Shown here: positions 41,203 to 50,692 of the stretch, piece after piece
Numbering within the stretch: position 1 is the first letter of the stretch
How the letters are laid out: every line of letters begins with the position of its first letter
Assembly: GCA_944321125.1 (NCBI GenBank)
Contig: CALUKD010000025.1
Coordinates: forward strand, 1 to 51,367
Length of the DNA: 51,367 nucleotides
Source of the DNA: Candidatus Butyricimonas faecavium
GTDB lineage: Bacteria > Bacteroidota > Bacteroidia > Bacteroidales > Marinifilaceae
Reading direction: 5' to 3'
The notes under the pieces: model-generated
Seen by the model: only the letters and a program-made list of their open reading frames with translations
Database searches by the model: none
What the model was told of the DNA's origin: nothing
Program-made: the position numbers and the translations under genes

Positions 41203-41205
41203 AAT
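41181..41205 (+). repeat. AT-rich repeat covering the end of hisA
   Basis: 25 bases identical to 37570-37594 and in the same frame relative to the gene; encodes N-L-E-F-K-I and the TAG at 41200-41202. Confidence 0.85.
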
Positions 41206-41294
41206 GGATAGAGCTAATTAATTTACGATTTATGAATTACGATTGAGAAGGGTGGACTTTGTGGGTGGAAATCTAAAATTTAAAATTAATAAGG

Positions 41295-42050
41295 ATGGTT
41301 TTAGCAAAAAGAATTATTCCATGTTTGGATGTGAAGGCGGGGAGGACGGTGAAAGGGGTAAATTTTGAGAATCTGAGGGATGCTGGGGATATTGTGGAGT
41401 TGGCCGGTCGATATTCAGAAGAAGGGGCGGATGAGTTGGTGTTTTTGGACATCACGGCAAGCTTCGATCACCGGGGTACACGCTTGGAGTGGGTGGAACG
41501 GGTGGCCCGACAAGTGCGGATTCCTTTTACCGTGGGTGGTGGTATTTCATCGGAACGGGATGTGGAGGCTCTTTTGAAAAAGGGTGCAGATAAAGTGTCT
41601 GTAAATTCCAGTGTTTTGAAAGACCCGGGTTTGATAGATCGGTTGGCAGCGGCATTTGGTAAACAATGTGTTGTCGTGGCGGTGGATGCTCGTCGAGATG
41701 GTGAAGAGTGGCGAGTGTACAGTCATGGGGGACGGGTGGCTACCGATCGGGAACTTTTTTCATGGGTGAAGGAGGCGGAAGAAAGAGGGGCCGGGGAGAT
41801 CTTGTTTACCTCGATGGATCATGATGGAACACATCAAGGATTTGCTTGTGAGGCAACCGGACGAGTGGCGGATTTGGTTAATATTCCGGTCATTGCATCC
41901 GGTGGAGCGGGGTGTCCGGATGATTTTTATGAGGCTTTGACCCGGGGAAAAGCGGATGCCGTGTTGGCTGCCGGAGTTTTTCATTTTGGGCAGATTCGGA
42001 TTCCGGAGTTGAAATGTTTTTTGAAAGGAAAAGGTATTGTGGTTCGATAA
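41295..42050 (+). CDS. hisF: Imidazole glycerol phosphate synthase, cyclase subunit
   Basis: This 251-residue TIM barrel joins PRFAR and ammonia into imidazole glycerol phosphate and AICAR. The catalytic Asp lies in [18 protein letters not shown] and the second in [14 protein letters not shown] feeds back into purine synthesis. The 92 bases before it contain AT-rich repeat sequence. Confidence 0.97.
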   Translation: MVLAKRIIPCLDVKAGRTVKGVNFENLRDAGDIVELAGRYSEEGADELVFLDITASFDHRGTRLEWVERVARQVRIPFTVGGGISSERDVEALLKKGADKVSVNSSVLKDPGLIDRLAAAFGKQCVVVAVDARRDGEEWRVYSHGGRVATDRELFSWVKEAEERGAGEILFTSMDHDGTHQGFACEATGRVADLVNIPVIASGGAGCPDDFYEALTRGKADAVLAAGVFHFGQIRIPELKCFLKGKGIVVR

Positions 42051-42063
42051 AATATTTAATGAA

Positions 42064-42675
42064 ATGGTAAATATTACAGAATTAAAATTTGATGCGGCCG
42101 GGTTAATTCCGGCAATCGTACAGGATGCAGATACGCGAGTGGTGTTAATGCAAGGGTATATGAATCGGGAATCTCTTGTCGAGACGGAGCGTTCCGGGAA
42201 AGTATGTTTTTTTAGTCGTTCCCGGCAGCGGTTGTGGACAAAAGGAGAGGAGAGTGGGCACTTTTTACGGGTGAAGGAGGTTCTGGTAGATTGTGATCGG
42301 GATTCGTTATTGGTGAAGGTGAATCCCGTGGGACCGACTTGTCACACGGGGCAAGATACGTGCTGGGGAGAAAAGAACGTGAATAAGGATTTCTTGTTTT
42401 ACTTGCAGCGATATTTGGAAAAACGAAAAGATGAATCTCCGGAAATATCCTATACGGCCCGCCTGATTGGAAAGGGAATTAACAAGGTGGCCCAAAAGGT
42501 GGGAGAGGAGGCCGTGGAATTGGTTATCGAAGCCAAAGATGATAATGAAGAATTATTTTTAAATGAGGCAGCCGATTTGATGTACCACTATATCGTATTG
42601 TTAATCGCGAAGGGATATGGCTTGGAGGACGTGGTGAGGGTGCTGGAGGGGAGACATGGGAAAGATAAAAGTTAA
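42064..42675 (+). CDS. hisI: Phosphoribosyl-AMP cyclohydrolase / phosphoribosyl-ATP pyrophosphatase
   Basis: This 203-residue HisIE fusion does steps two and three. The N-terminal cyclohydrolase shows F-F-S-R-S-R-Q-R-L-W-T-K-G-E-E-S-G and C-D-x-D; the metal-binding C-H-T-G-x-x-x-C is present. The C-terminal pyrophosphatase has the helical E-E-A-V-E-L-V-I-E-A-K and E-A-A-D-L-M-Y-H block. The TTG at 42037 lies inside hisF, so the ATG at 42064 is the start. Its last codons and stop fall in an AAAAGTT repeat. Last gene of the operon. Confidence 0.96.
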   Translation: MVNITELKFDAAGLIPAIVQDADTRVVLMQGYMNRESLVETERSGKVCFFSRSRQRLWTKGEESGHFLRVKEVLVDCDRDSLLVKVNPVGPTCHTGQDTCWGEKNVNKDFLFYLQRYLEKRKDESPEISYTARLIGKGINKVAQKVGEEAVELVIEAKDDNEELFLNEAADLMYHYIVLLIAKGYGLEDVVRVLEGRHGKDKS

Positions 42676-42699
42676 AAACTAAAAGCTAAAAGTTAAAAG
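42671..42699. repeat. AT-rich dispersed repeat at the hisI stop
   Basis: Units AAAAGTT/AAAAGCT as at 25354-25382 in a different order; the hisI stop TAA (42673-42675) lies in it. Confidence 0.5.
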
Positions 42700-42770
42700 A
42701 TAGAGGATAAATGGAGGCTGTGGAATGTGAGAGAAAATTATTAAGCCATTCAATTTAAAATCTAAAATTT

Positions 42771-42790
42771 AGAAGGGCTTTTGCCCTTCT
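42771..42790. terminator. Terminator between hisI and the convergent gene
   Basis: AGAAGGGC pairs perfectly with GCCCTTCT around TTTT. It overlaps the stop codon of the minus-strand gene. It is probably used in both directions, though T-runs are weak. Confidence 0.55.
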
Positions 42791-44849
42791 AGAGTTTTAT
42801 GCGGATTTGGAAGGAGAGGTCGAATAGTTTGTTGTCGTTGACTTGGGTTAGAGAGGAGCTAATGGTTGATTTGTCGGGGTAGTAGGTGAGACCGGCTTTT
42901 AGATAGAGGGTGATGAGAGAGAAGGGTTTCCAGTTGAGATTGAGGTAGGAGCGGAAGCCCCGATCGTACAAGGCGGGAAAGGAGTAACCGTAGAGAACGT
43001 TGTTTTCGTAGGCGTATATTCTGGTGTTGTAGCTGTCCGTGTCGAAGTAAGCGAATCGGAATTGGACTTTTAGGCTGGTTTGGAGGGATGAGTACATAAT
43101 GTCTTGATAGAACAGGTAACCACCTTCGTGTTTTTCTTTTTTTACGTAACGAGTGTAACTGGTTCGGGTACGGGATTTTAATTGCTCGCAGATGGAGTAG
43201 GTAAATTGGAGCCTGTATTCCTGTTTTACACGGGAGACGGATTGAAGGGATTCTCCTGTTTTATCGTCTTCCGGTTTGTCTTCGTGTTTGAAACGAAACG
43301 AACAATCCCAGCGAGAGCGGTTGAACGTGACATCTCCCATGATCTCTTGGCCTTTGCCGGGGATGGTTGCTTGATAACGGGGCGAGAAAAAACGGAACCG
43401 ATCATAATAAACATTAATTTTTAGATTGCGGAAAGGGGTACTTTCGAGACCTAGGTATAATCCTTCTTCGTTTGTCGTGTTGGAGTATTCGGCAAAACCG
43501 CTATTGTAGTGAGAGTGATAGCCTTTATCGTAATGGCGATAGAGGGCACATAGGGCGAGTCGAGGAATCCCGCTGTAGCGTAAACCGTTGATGGTTGCCC
43601 ATGTCCCGTTGCCACTACGTGCTGTTTCCCCGAACAGGTAGAAATGGTAGCCTCCGGTTTTGTAGTCAATGCTTACGAGAGTGCGTTGATTACCCGTTTC
43701 GTTGTATTGTTGGTAGGAGGCTTTGCCAATGGTTAGGGGCGGCGAAAAGTTATAATGTAATAATTGAATACCGATGCGAAAGTAACGGTGATTTAGACGG
43801 GTTGATAGGCCTGTCGTGAATTCTTTTAAGATGTGTTTTTTCTCGCATTCCGAGGAATTCCGGTGATAACCTGTTTCGTAAAGGGAGGCGGTTTGCACGG
43901 CTTCCGGGGTAAGGGTATCAAGGTTTGTGAGATTACCGTCCGTTTTCTTATAAGAAACGAAAATTTCGGTGGAAATCGTACGTATTGGGTGCAGACTAGC
44001 AGCTATACCTCGTAGGTAGCGGTTTTCATCGGTGGAGGTATAGGGTGCAATACCGTTTCCTGATTTCTCGTTACTAAGAGTGGCAGTCGATTTACCGGAA
44101 GAGTAGCCGCTCCATGCCACTAGTCCCTGTCCCCATTGTAATTTGTAGTCTCCGATAATTACCCGGTGGATGATTTTGTCCGGGGAATAGCATATATGGG
44201 CGGAAAGAAAGTCAAACCCTGTTTTCTGGTTTTTCGTGAAATAATTTTCTCCTGCATCATTTTCTAAGGTGAGGCCTCCTTGCCATCCTTGTCTGTTTGA
44301 TATTTTGTATTTCAGTAATGTTCCCAGAGGTGGCCCTTGAAAACGAGTTCGTTTTTTAGCTAGATAGTCCTTTTCATACAAAAAAGCTTCCCTACGATAT
44401 TTTTTGTAACCAGCTTGTTTCGGGCGATTCATTTTCAAGCGAGCAAGGATTTCTTGCGAAAGGTGATAACGGGATTGTTTTTCAGGAGTATATGTTCCGA
44501 TACGGATAAAAGGTTTGATATTAGAGAGGTCTTGTGGGCTGATTCCGGTGACAAGTAGAACTTCGTTCGGGTGATTGAATGGTCCATGCTTTTTGCGGAA
44601 GTCTAATAAGTTATCGATCTGTGCATCGGAAAGGAAAAATAACATTTTGAGACTATCGAACCCGGTTGAGTTTAGGTTAATCGGTTGTGTAGAGAGACGA
44701 ATCAAAGAATTGATCATGTCATCGTAATAATCTTCTGATGGCTCGATATCATTTGCTTCCAAAAGTTTTTCAATATCCGGTATACTCTGTGAGTACACGA
44801 AACAGGGGATAATAAAAAGTAGAATAACGACATATATGATTTGTCGCAT
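42789..44849 (-). CDS. Secreted helix-hairpin-helix plus outer-membrane barrel protein
   Basis: This 686-residue protein has a signal peptide (I-I-Y-V-V-I-L-L-F-I-I then Y-S-Q). A ComEA-like helix-hairpin-helix region follows at about residues 55-115 (I-N-L-N-S-T-G-F-D-S-L, F-L-S-D-A-Q-I-D-N-L-L-D-F-R-K-K-H-G). The long C-terminal part is rich in alternating aromatic strands and ends in S-F-Q-I-R-I-K-L, fitting an outer-membrane beta barrel. Similar two-part proteins are common in Bacteroidota. HhH suggests DNA contact, but no role is established. It stands alone. Confidence 0.8.
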   Translation of the reverse strand: MRQIIYVVILLFIIPCFVYSQSIPDIEKLLEANDIEPSEDYYDDMINSLIRLSTQPINLNSTGFDSLKMLFFLSDAQIDNLLDFRKKHGPFNHPNEVLLVTGISPQDLSNIKPFIRIGTYTPEKQSRYHLSQEILARLKMNRPKQAGYKKYRREAFLYEKDYLAKKRTRFQGPPLGTLLKYKISNRQGWQGGLTLENDAGENYFTKNQKTGFDFLSAHICYSPDKIIHRVIIGDYKLQWGQGLVAWSGYSSGKSTATLSNEKSGNGIAPYTSTDENRYLRGIAASLHPIRTISTEIFVSYKKTDGNLTNLDTLTPEAVQTASLYETGYHRNSSECEKKHILKEFTTGLSTRLNHRYFRIGIQLLHYNFSPPLTIGKASYQQYNETGNQRTLVSIDYKTGGYHFYLFGETARSGNGTWATINGLRYSGIPRLALCALYRHYDKGYHSHYNSGFAEYSNTTNEEGLYLGLESTPFRNLKINVYYDRFRFFSPRYQATIPGKGQEIMGDVTFNRSRWDCSFRFKHEDKPEDDKTGESLQSVSRVKQEYRLQFTYSICEQLKSRTRTSYTRYVKKEKHEGGYLFYQDIMYSSLQTSLKVQFRFAYFDTDSYNTRIYAYENNVLYGYSFPALYDRGFRSYLNLNWKPFSLITLYLKAGLTYYPDKSTISSSLTQVNDNKLFDLSFQIRIKL

Positions 44850-45021
44850 GGTATATGTTTGGGTTAAAATTCTTGTTAACGGAAAATTAGTTACATGACT
44901 AAATATACGTAAATAGCCGATGTTTCAAAGGTATAAATTGTTTTGGATATTTCCTATAAATTTTATTTGATAATTATATATTGTTTTACAATTCATTTAT
45001 TTCTTTTGAATAGTAAATAAA

Positions 45022-45052
45022 AATTCCCCTGAAATGAATTTCTAGGGGAATT
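45022..45052 (-). terminator. Intrinsic terminator of purE
   Basis: On the minus strand AATTCCCCT and AGGGGAATT pair around a 13-base loop and are followed by TTTATTT. Confidence 0.8.
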
Positions 45053-45076
45053 CTATGTTGAATCTTTTCGGGTGGA

Positions 45077-45583
45077 TTAATTCGTCTTGTAGTCATATTT
45101 TACTTTTGCCAGTTCATTGTTGGCATCCACGATTTTCTTTTTCAAAGATTCTTTGAAGTCCACGATTTTATCTTTTAATGTACTATCGCCAACGGCTAAG
45201 ATTTGTGCTGCTAAAATACCGGCATTCATGGCTCCGTTGATGGCAGTGGTGGCAACCGGGATGCCCGGAGGCATTTGGGCTATGGCTAAAAGAGCATCCA
45301 TTCCGTCGAGAGAGGCGTTGATGGGGACGCCGATCACGGGAATTGGTGTCATGGCTGCGATAACACCCGGTAGGTGTGCGGCCATTCCGGCTCCGGCGAT
45401 GATAACTTCGATACCCCGTTTTTGTGCGTTTTTGGCAAAAGACTCCACTTCAGCCGGAGTGCGGTGAGCGGAGAGGGCATTGATTTCGAAAGGTATACAA
45501 AAGTCGTTTAGAACTTTTGCAGCTTTTTCCATTACGGGCAGGTCTGACGTGCTACCCATGATAATACTTACTTTTGGATTCAT
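45077..45583 (-). CDS. purE: N5-carboxyaminoimidazole ribonucleotide mutase
   Basis: This 168-residue enzyme moves the carboxyl group from N5 to C4 in purine synthesis. The start V-S-I-I-M-G-S-T-S-D-L-P-V-M and S-A-H-R-T-P are the class I PurE signatures; G-A-G-M-A-A-H-L-P-G-V follows. Class I PurE works with PurK, which is not in the window. The upstream TTG at 45625 lies in a TAACTTTG -7 box, so the ATG at 45583 is the start. It diverges from the hypoxanthine phosphoribosyltransferase gene. Confidence 0.96.
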   Translation of the reverse strand: MNPKVSIIMGSTSDLPVMEKAAKVLNDFCIPFEINALSAHRTPAEVESFAKNAQKRGIEVIIAGAGMAAHLPGVIAAMTPIPVIGVPINASLDGMDALLAIAQMPPGIPVATTAINGAMNAGILAAQILAVGDSTLKDKIVDFKESLKKKIVDANNELAKVKYDYKTN

Positions 45584-45622
45584 ATTTTTACCGGATTTTA
45601 AATTCAAAGTTGTACTTTTGTG

Positions 45623-45630
45623 CAAAGTTA
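45623..45630 (-). promoter_or_regulatory. -7 box of purE
   Basis: TAACTTTG on the minus strand, 39 bases before the purE ATG. Confidence 0.6.
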
Positions 45631-45681
45631 AATAAAAAAATGGATTAGAGAGACGATAGGTCTATCATTCAAAAGACAAAT

Positions 45682-46239
45682 ATGCACAGGATGAAAAGAA
45701 TCAAATTGCATGATCGGTGTTTCCGACTGATGATTGAGGCTGGCGTGATCGACCGGGAAATAGAGAAGGTGGGGGCCCAAATTAATCGGGAACTGGCGGG
45801 AGAGCGTCCTTTGTTTCTGGGAGTGTTGAACGGGGCGTTTATGTTCGTGGCTGATTTGTTGAAACATATCACGATCGAGGGAGCGGAAATTAGTTTCGTG
45901 AAGATTGCTTCTTATGCCGGGTTGTCCTCAACGGGAAAGGTGCAGGACCTGATCGGATTGCGGGAAGATATTACGGGACGAACCGTGGTGATCCTGGAGG
46001 ATATGATTGATTCGGGAGAGTCCATTATGCATATGAAGAAAATATTGGAAGGGAAACACCCGAAACAGGTGAAGGTGGCAGCGTTATTCTATAAACCGAA
46101 AGCGTTGAAATACGACCTAACGATTGATTATAAATGTATTGCGTTGGAGAATGATTTCGTGGTAGGGCACGGGTTAGATTACGACGGGTTAGGACGTAAT
46201 TATCCGGACTTATACGTGGTGGATGAGGAAGTAATTTGA
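45682..46239 (+). CDS. hpt: Hypoxanthine phosphoribosyltransferase
   Basis: This 185-residue purine-salvage enzyme makes IMP (and GMP) from base and PRPP. The PRPP loop is V-V-I-L-E-D-M-I-D-S-G-E-S (about residues 102-114), with the N-terminal G-V-L-N-G-A-F-M-F and the C-terminal V-G-H-G-L-D-Y-D-G-x-x-R-N-Y. An ATG three codons later (45691) is equally possible as start. It lies between purE (divergent) and obgE (downstream). Confidence 0.93.
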   Translation: MHRMKRIKLHDRCFRLMIEAGVIDREIEKVGAQINRELAGERPLFLGVLNGAFMFVADLLKHITIEGAEISFVKIASYAGLSSTGKVQDLIGLREDITGRTVVILEDMIDSGESIMHMKKILEGKHPKQVKVAALFYKPKALKYDLTIDYKCIALENDFVVGHGLDYDGLGRNYPDLYVVDEEVI

Positions 46240-46264
46240 AATCTAAATTTAAAATTAAAAAGGA

Positions 46265-47257
46265 ATGGCATCAACGAATTTTGTCGATTATGTGAAAATA
46301 TTCTGTCGTAGTGGAGCTGGGGGACCGGGATCTATGCATCTTCATCGGGATAAACGTTCTGCCAAAGGAGGACCAGATGGCGGTAACGGTGGGCGAGGAG
46401 GACACGTGATATTAAAGGGAAATCGGAATTATTGGACCTTGATTCACTTGAAATTCCAACGCCACGTGTATGCAGAAGACGGGGAGAGTGGGAGTGGAAA
46501 TTTATGTACAGGTGCTGATGGAAAGGATGTCATTATAGATGTTCCACTGGGAACAGTTGCTCGGGATGCGGATACCGGGGAAACGATTTGCGAGATCACG
46601 AAGGACGGGGAGATTTGTATTGCTGTTCGTGGGGGGCGCGGTGGTTTGGGAAACTGGAATTTCCGTTCGGCCACGAATCAAACGCCTCGTTACGCGCAAC
46701 CGGGAGAGCCTCGGGTGGAACGGAGTGTTATTCTGGAGTTGAAAGTTCTTGCCGATGTTGGTTTGGTTGGTTTCCCGAATGCGGGTAAGTCAACTTTGTT
46801 ATCCGTTGTTTCTGCAGCGAAACCGGAGATTGCGAACTATCCGTTTACTACTTTAGTTCCGAATTTGGGGATCGTGAACTACAGGGATAACCGTTCTTTT
46901 GTGATGGCTGATATTCCCGGAATCATAGAGGGGGCTCATTTGGGAAAAGGTTTGGGACTTCGTTTCTTACGACATATCGAACGAAATTCTGTATTGTTGT
47001 TTATGGTTCCCTCGGATAGCAAGGATATTCATGGGGAGTATAAAATTTTGTTGAACGAGTTGAAACAGTATAATCCCGAGTTGTTGGATAAAAAACGGCT
47101 TCTGGCTATTAGTAAATCGGATTTTATTGATAAGGAATTGATGGCTGAGATAGAGAAGGACTTACCGGATATTCCCTACGTGTTCATTTCTTCCGTAACG
47201 GGGAGTGGAATCATGGAATTAAAAGATTTATTGTGGAGGGTTTTGAACGAAGAGTAG
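46265..47257 (+). CDS. obgE: Obg-family GTPase
   Basis: This 330-residue essential GTPase acts in large ribosomal subunit assembly and stress control. It has the glycine-rich Obg fold ([19 protein letters not shown], residues 1-158), then the G domain with G-F-P-N-A-G-K-S-T, the switch I Thr in Y-P-F-T-T-L and D-I-P-G-I-I-E-G-A. It ends soon after the G domain and lacks the third OCT domain, as usual in this phylum. Follows hpt by 25 bases of AT-rich spacer, probably one operon. Confidence 0.96.
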   Translation: MASTNFVDYVKIFCRSGAGGPGSMHLHRDKRSAKGGPDGGNGGRGGHVILKGNRNYWTLIHLKFQRHVYAEDGESGSGNLCTGADGKDVIIDVPLGTVARDADTGETICEITKDGEICIAVRGGRGGLGNWNFRSATNQTPRYAQPGEPRVERSVILELKVLADVGLVGFPNAGKSTLLSVVSAAKPEIANYPFTTLVPNLGIVNYRDNRSFVMADIPGIIEGAHLGKGLGLRFLRHIERNSVLLFMVPSDSKDIHGEYKILLNELKQYNPELLDKKRLLAISKSDFIDKELMAEIEKDLPDIPYVFISSVTGSGIMELKDLLWRVLNEE

Positions 47258-47352
47258 CAAACGGCTTTTTTTATTTTACATTTTTTTCAAGTTAACGGGG
47301 TAACCGAATATGTTAATCACCGTATATTCATAGGAATTTAAAAGGATGTCTT

Positions 47353-48393
47353 ATGAATTACGGAATTAGTGTATTGTTTCGATTTATTCCTTTGTTGATG
47401 GCGTTGATTTGCTTTTTCTATGGAGGGTATATCTTTGGTTACGGGGATAATGAAGCTCGGTGGGTAGCGGGGCCGGTCGTATTTTCATTAGGTGTACTTT
47501 GTATCGCATTGTTTGCCACAGCAGCCACGATTATTCGGCAATTGATCCACATGTACAATCCTGTTGCGAGATATTTATTACCCGCTATGGGATATTTATT
47601 CGCTTTAGGAACGATGATCTGGGGTATTTATCTGTTTAGCTCTCCTGAACCGCAAGATTTATTTGTTCCCGGGCATGTAATTTGTGGCGTGTCCTTGATT
47701 GCGGCTTGTATTTCAACGGCGGCAACTTCATCTACTAAATTTACGCTTATTCCGGTGAATTCACACGGGACAAGTGATGAAATTAATCCTAACGGTTTCT
47801 CGGCTACTACGGAAACGGTGTTGATCGGGTTAACCGTTTTATTTTCTGCAGTAGCGTGGGTTTGGGCGATAGTATTGTTGTCTGGTTCCGGGGGTGATCA
47901 TTTGGTTGCCGGGAGCGTGATGGTCGGATTGGCTTGTATTTGTACGAGTTTGATCGGGTTGGTTGCAAGTATATCTCGTCAGATCAGGAATGATTATGGG
48001 GAGAAAGATCGAAAGTATTGGCCGAGACTGGTGTTTTTCATGGGGACGATCTGCATTGTAGGGGGAATTGTTGAGTTGTTGGTTGCGCCTGTCCCTGTGA
48101 ATACAACCGGTTTTATTCTAATCGGTTTAGGTCTTGTCTGTTTTAGTATTTCCAGTAAAATTCTGTTACTGGCTAAGGTGTGGCGTCAAGAGTTCAAGTT
48201 GGCGAATCGCATCCCGTTGATTCCCGTGATGACAGCTTTGTTGGCTCTCTTTCTGGGAGCATTCCTTTTCGAAGAGTCGACGGTTGATAATGCATTTTTC
48301 GTGCCTGCCCGGGTACTGATCGGTTTGGGTGGTATTTGTTTCTCCTTGTTCTCGATTGTTAGTATTTTGGAGAGTGGGACGTCCAGTAAATAA
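47353..48393 (+). CDS. DUF2776 (YhiM-type) inner-membrane protein
   Basis: This 346-residue protein has about ten hydrophobic segments arranged as internal repeats: the pattern G-Y-I-F-G-x-G-D-x-x-A-R-W-V-A-G-P-V recurs as F-V-P-G-H-V-I-C-G-V-S-L and L-V-A-G-S-V-M-V-G-L. The length and composition match DUF2776, the family of E. coli YhiM, linked there to acid tolerance at low oxygen. That role is not shown for Bacteroidota. Own terminator downstream. Confidence 0.75.
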   Translation: MNYGISVLFRFIPLLMALICFFYGGYIFGYGDNEARWVAGPVVFSLGVLCIALFATAATIIRQLIHMYNPVARYLLPAMGYLFALGTMIWGIYLFSSPEPQDLFVPGHVICGVSLIAACISTAATSSTKFTLIPVNSHGTSDEINPNGFSATTETVLIGLTVLFSAVAWVWAIVLLSGSGGDHLVAGSVMVGLACICTSLIGLVASISRQIRNDYGEKDRKYWPRLVFFMGTICIVGGIVELLVAPVPVNTTGFILIGLGLVCFSISSKILLLAKVWRQEFKLANRIPLIPVMTALLALFLGAFLFEESTVDNAFFVPARVLIGLGGICFSLFSIVSILESGTSSK

Positions 48394-48430
48394 TATTCTT
48401 TTGGAGGTTTTGATTTGAGTTTATATTTTC

Positions 48431-48471
48431 GAGTCGTGGGAACTCTTTTAAGAGAGTTTCCACGATTCTTT
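48431..48471 (+). terminator. Intrinsic terminator after the DUF2776 gene
   Basis: A 16-bp stem with two G-U pairs (48431-48446 with 48453-48468), loop TTTAAG, followed by TTTAT. Confidence 0.8.
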
Positions 48472-48536
48472 ATCTTTAATCTTTCAAAAGGTATTAGAAT
48501 TCGTTATTTTCGCCTCCGAAATAAAAGAATAAAGTC

Positions 48537-49229
48537 ATGGCTAAAAAAGAGAAGGTACAGGAGATGTTTAACGGGATCGCACCGAAGTACGATTTGTTGA
48601 ATCATCTGTTGTCAATGGGTATAGATAAAAGTTGGCGTAAGAAGGCAATGAAAGTTGTTGGTGCGGGGCGAAAGGATTTGGTGTTGGATATTGCTTGCGG
48701 GACGGGAGATTTTTCAATCGAAGCGTTGAAACATGGAGTGAAACGAGTGGTCGGGGCCGACATTTCAGAAAATATGCTGGCTGTGGCACGGGAAAAAGCG
48801 AAAGCAAAGGGGTTATCCGGTCAGCTTGATTTTCAGTTTGGGGATAGTGAGAACCTCACCTTTAATTCGAATACTTTTGATGCCGTGACGGTTGCTTTTG
48901 GCGTGCGTAATTTTGAACATCTTGAATTAGGATTGACGGAAATGTGTCGGGTATTGAAACCCGGGGGAAAGGTGGTTATTTTGGAATTTTCGACACCTGA
49001 ACATTTCCCGATGAAACAGTTGTATAATTTTTATTTTAAACATATCCTGCCTTTTGTGGGAGGAGTGATTTCCGGGAACCGAAAAGCGTATGAATATTTA
49101 CCCGCTTCAGTGTTTGCGTTTCCGCAAGGGAAGGATTTTTTGGATATTATGCGGAGTGCTGGTTATTCGAATGTTTCTCAACAGCGGTTGACTTTTGGAA
49201 TTGCCAGTTTGTATGTAGGAGAGAAATGA
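48537..49229 (+). CDS. ubiE: Demethylmenaquinone methyltransferase
   Basis: This 230-residue SAM-dependent methyltransferase makes menaquinone from its demethyl form (MenG activity). Motif I is V-L-D-I-A-C-G-T-G-D-F-S-I-E (about 52-65); N-x-F-D-A-V-T-V-A-F-G-V-R-N-F and R-V-L-K-P-G-G follow, and the family pattern M-F-N-G-I-A-P-K-Y-D-L-L-N-H is at the start. In an anaerobe of this phylum menaquinone is the expected product, so MenG is the more accurate functional name. Confidence 0.95.
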   Translation: MAKKEKVQEMFNGIAPKYDLLNHLLSMGIDKSWRKKAMKVVGAGRKDLVLDIACGTGDFSIEALKHGVKRVVGADISENMLAVAREKAKAKGLSGQLDFQFGDSENLTFNSNTFDAVTVAFGVRNFEHLELGLTEMCRVLKPGGKVVILEFSTPEHFPMKQLYNFYFKHILPFVGGVISGNRKAYEYLPASVFAFPQGKDFLDIMRSAGYSNVSQQRLTFGIASLYVGEK

Positions 49230-49231
49230 AA

Positions 49232-49258
49232 AGAGACTGAATTTTTCAGTCTCTTTTT
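49232..49258. terminator. Bidirectional terminator between ubiE and arginine deiminase
   Basis: AGAGACTGAA and TTCAGTCTCT form a perfect 10-bp stem with loop TTT. It is flanked by A-rich sequence on the left and TTTT on the right, so it works on both strands. Confidence 0.88.
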
Positions 49259-49262
49259 CATT

Positions 49263-50552
49263 TTACCATACAACAGCATCACGGTTAATCGGCATGGTCA
49301 TACACCTAGCACCACCACCTCCGCGAGGAAGTTCTGATCCCTCGATTGTGATCATGTATTTTTCGTATTTGTTTAGATCGATTTTATTGTTAATCACGTC
49401 ATTAGCACGAATAATTTCGAATCCGGCATTATTCATAGCTTCAACGGTATAGTTGTTACGTGCGTAGCCTAGCACTTTACCCGGGGCCACGCAGAAAAAG
49501 TTTGCACCACTGTGCCATTGTTCTCTTTCCATGTTCCAAGTTTCGTCCTCTCCACCGCAATATACGGGTTCCAAGTCCATACCGAGTTTTTTCAAAGCGT
49601 GTAACAATGTCTTTTCCCGACGAATGCTGATTAGTTTCCCGTGTTGAATCTTGATGTGAACCGTTTGGTAGTTGCCCGGACTCATGATCAAGGGCTCGTA
49701 AACCATACATTTGTCCTTATCTAGGAAAGTGAATACCATATCCAAGTGAATGAAGGATTCCGGGGAATGGGGTAGTTCCTGTACAAGAATATGTTGAACC
49801 TTGTCTTCGTTTCGGTTGATAAAGTTATACATCAAGGCATCGATAGCACGGGTTGACGTGCGCATACCGTTACCGATCACCAATATATCATCCCGTGCAA
49901 TTTGTACGTCACCGCCCTCGATGGTTAATTTACGAAGGGGATCAGGAGTTGTAGCTAGATTCAACGTTTTGGTGTTAAATCCGGGAGTGAAGTCAAAAAT
50001 AGATTGCATGATGATTGCCTCACGATCGCGAACCGCGTTAGCCATTCTACCAATAAGTACTTCGTTGTACATGCTCATGGATGCATCGCGGGTGAAGAAA
50101 AAATTATGTAATGGACGTAAGTCGTACCAGTCTTTATTTAAGAATTTGGTCAACGTGTCGCGCTTCATTTCAACACCTTCGATCAGTAGGCGTGCCAAGT
50201 TTTCTGCATCTTCATCCAATAATTGATCTTTGATTGATCCCTTAGGTGTTTGCTCTGCAATGAACGGTTCTATTTTTTCGATGCGATTCAACACTTCTAG
50301 TTTAGTAGCATCGTCTTTTAAAATGTTTGTCAGGAGATCTTTGACCTGATAGGTTGTTGTGAGTTTACCTAAAACTTCACTGAGTTGTTTGTATTCTTTT
50401 CGTGCGATTGATAAATTTAGAATATCGCTATAGAGCGCTCTCTCAGCGTTCTCGGGAGTCATGTTTTCTACCTCCTCGCCTGGTGTATGGAGTATTACTC
50501 CATTCAGTTTTCCGATTTCGGATTGAACATTTACCTCTACAATCTTAGACAT
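49263..50552 (-). CDS. arcA: Arginine deiminase
   Basis: This 429-residue enzyme cleaves arginine to citrulline and ammonia. Guanidine-binding and catalytic landmarks are F-F-T-R-D-A-S, G-G-D-V-Q-I-A, H-L-D-M-V-F-T-F and the C-terminal G-G-G-G-A-R-C-M-T-M-P-I with the catalytic Cys. No other arc genes adjoin it, so it may serve acid or nitrogen metabolism rather than a full ATP-yielding pathway. The TTG at 50579 lies in a TAATTTTG -7 box; the ATG at 50552 is used. Confidence 0.94.
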   Translation of the reverse strand: MSKIVEVNVQSEIGKLNGVILHTPGEEVENMTPENAERALYSDILNLSIARKEYKQLSEVLGKLTTTYQVKDLLTNILKDDATKLEVLNRIEKIEPFIAEQTPKGSIKDQLLDEDAENLARLLIEGVEMKRDTLTKFLNKDWYDLRPLHNFFFTRDASMSMYNEVLIGRMANAVRDREAIIMQSIFDFTPGFNTKTLNLATTPDPLRKLTIEGGDVQIARDDILVIGNGMRTSTRAIDALMYNFINRNEDKVQHILVQELPHSPESFIHLDMVFTFLDKDKCMVYEPLIMSPGNYQTVHIKIQHGKLISIRREKTLLHALKKLGMDLEPVYCGGEDETWNMEREQWHSGANFFCVAPGKVLGYARNNYTVEAMNNAGFEIIRANDVINNKIDLNKYEKYMITIEGSELPRGGGGARCMTMPINRDAVVW

Positions 50553-50576
50553 ATATGTGTTTTTTTGATTACTTGA

Positions 50577-50584
50577 CAAAATTA
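50577..50584 (-). promoter_or_regulatory. -7 box of arginine deiminase gene
   Basis: TAATTTTG on the minus strand, 24 bases before the chosen ATG. Confidence 0.55.
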
Positions 50585-50659
50585 CGATATAAAGGTTGAT
50601 AAACCTTATAAATCACCACTATAATTATGCAAAAGACAAAAATAAATATGCATTTTTAA

Positions 50660-50692
50660 AAAGAAGAAAGGGATACATGATGTACCCCTTTC
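50660..50692 (-). terminator. Terminator of the degraded minus-strand gene
   Basis: GAAAGGG...TACA and TGTA...CCCTTTC pair with one mismatch around a 3-base loop. On the minus strand it is followed by TTCTTTTTAAAAA. Confidence 0.6.
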
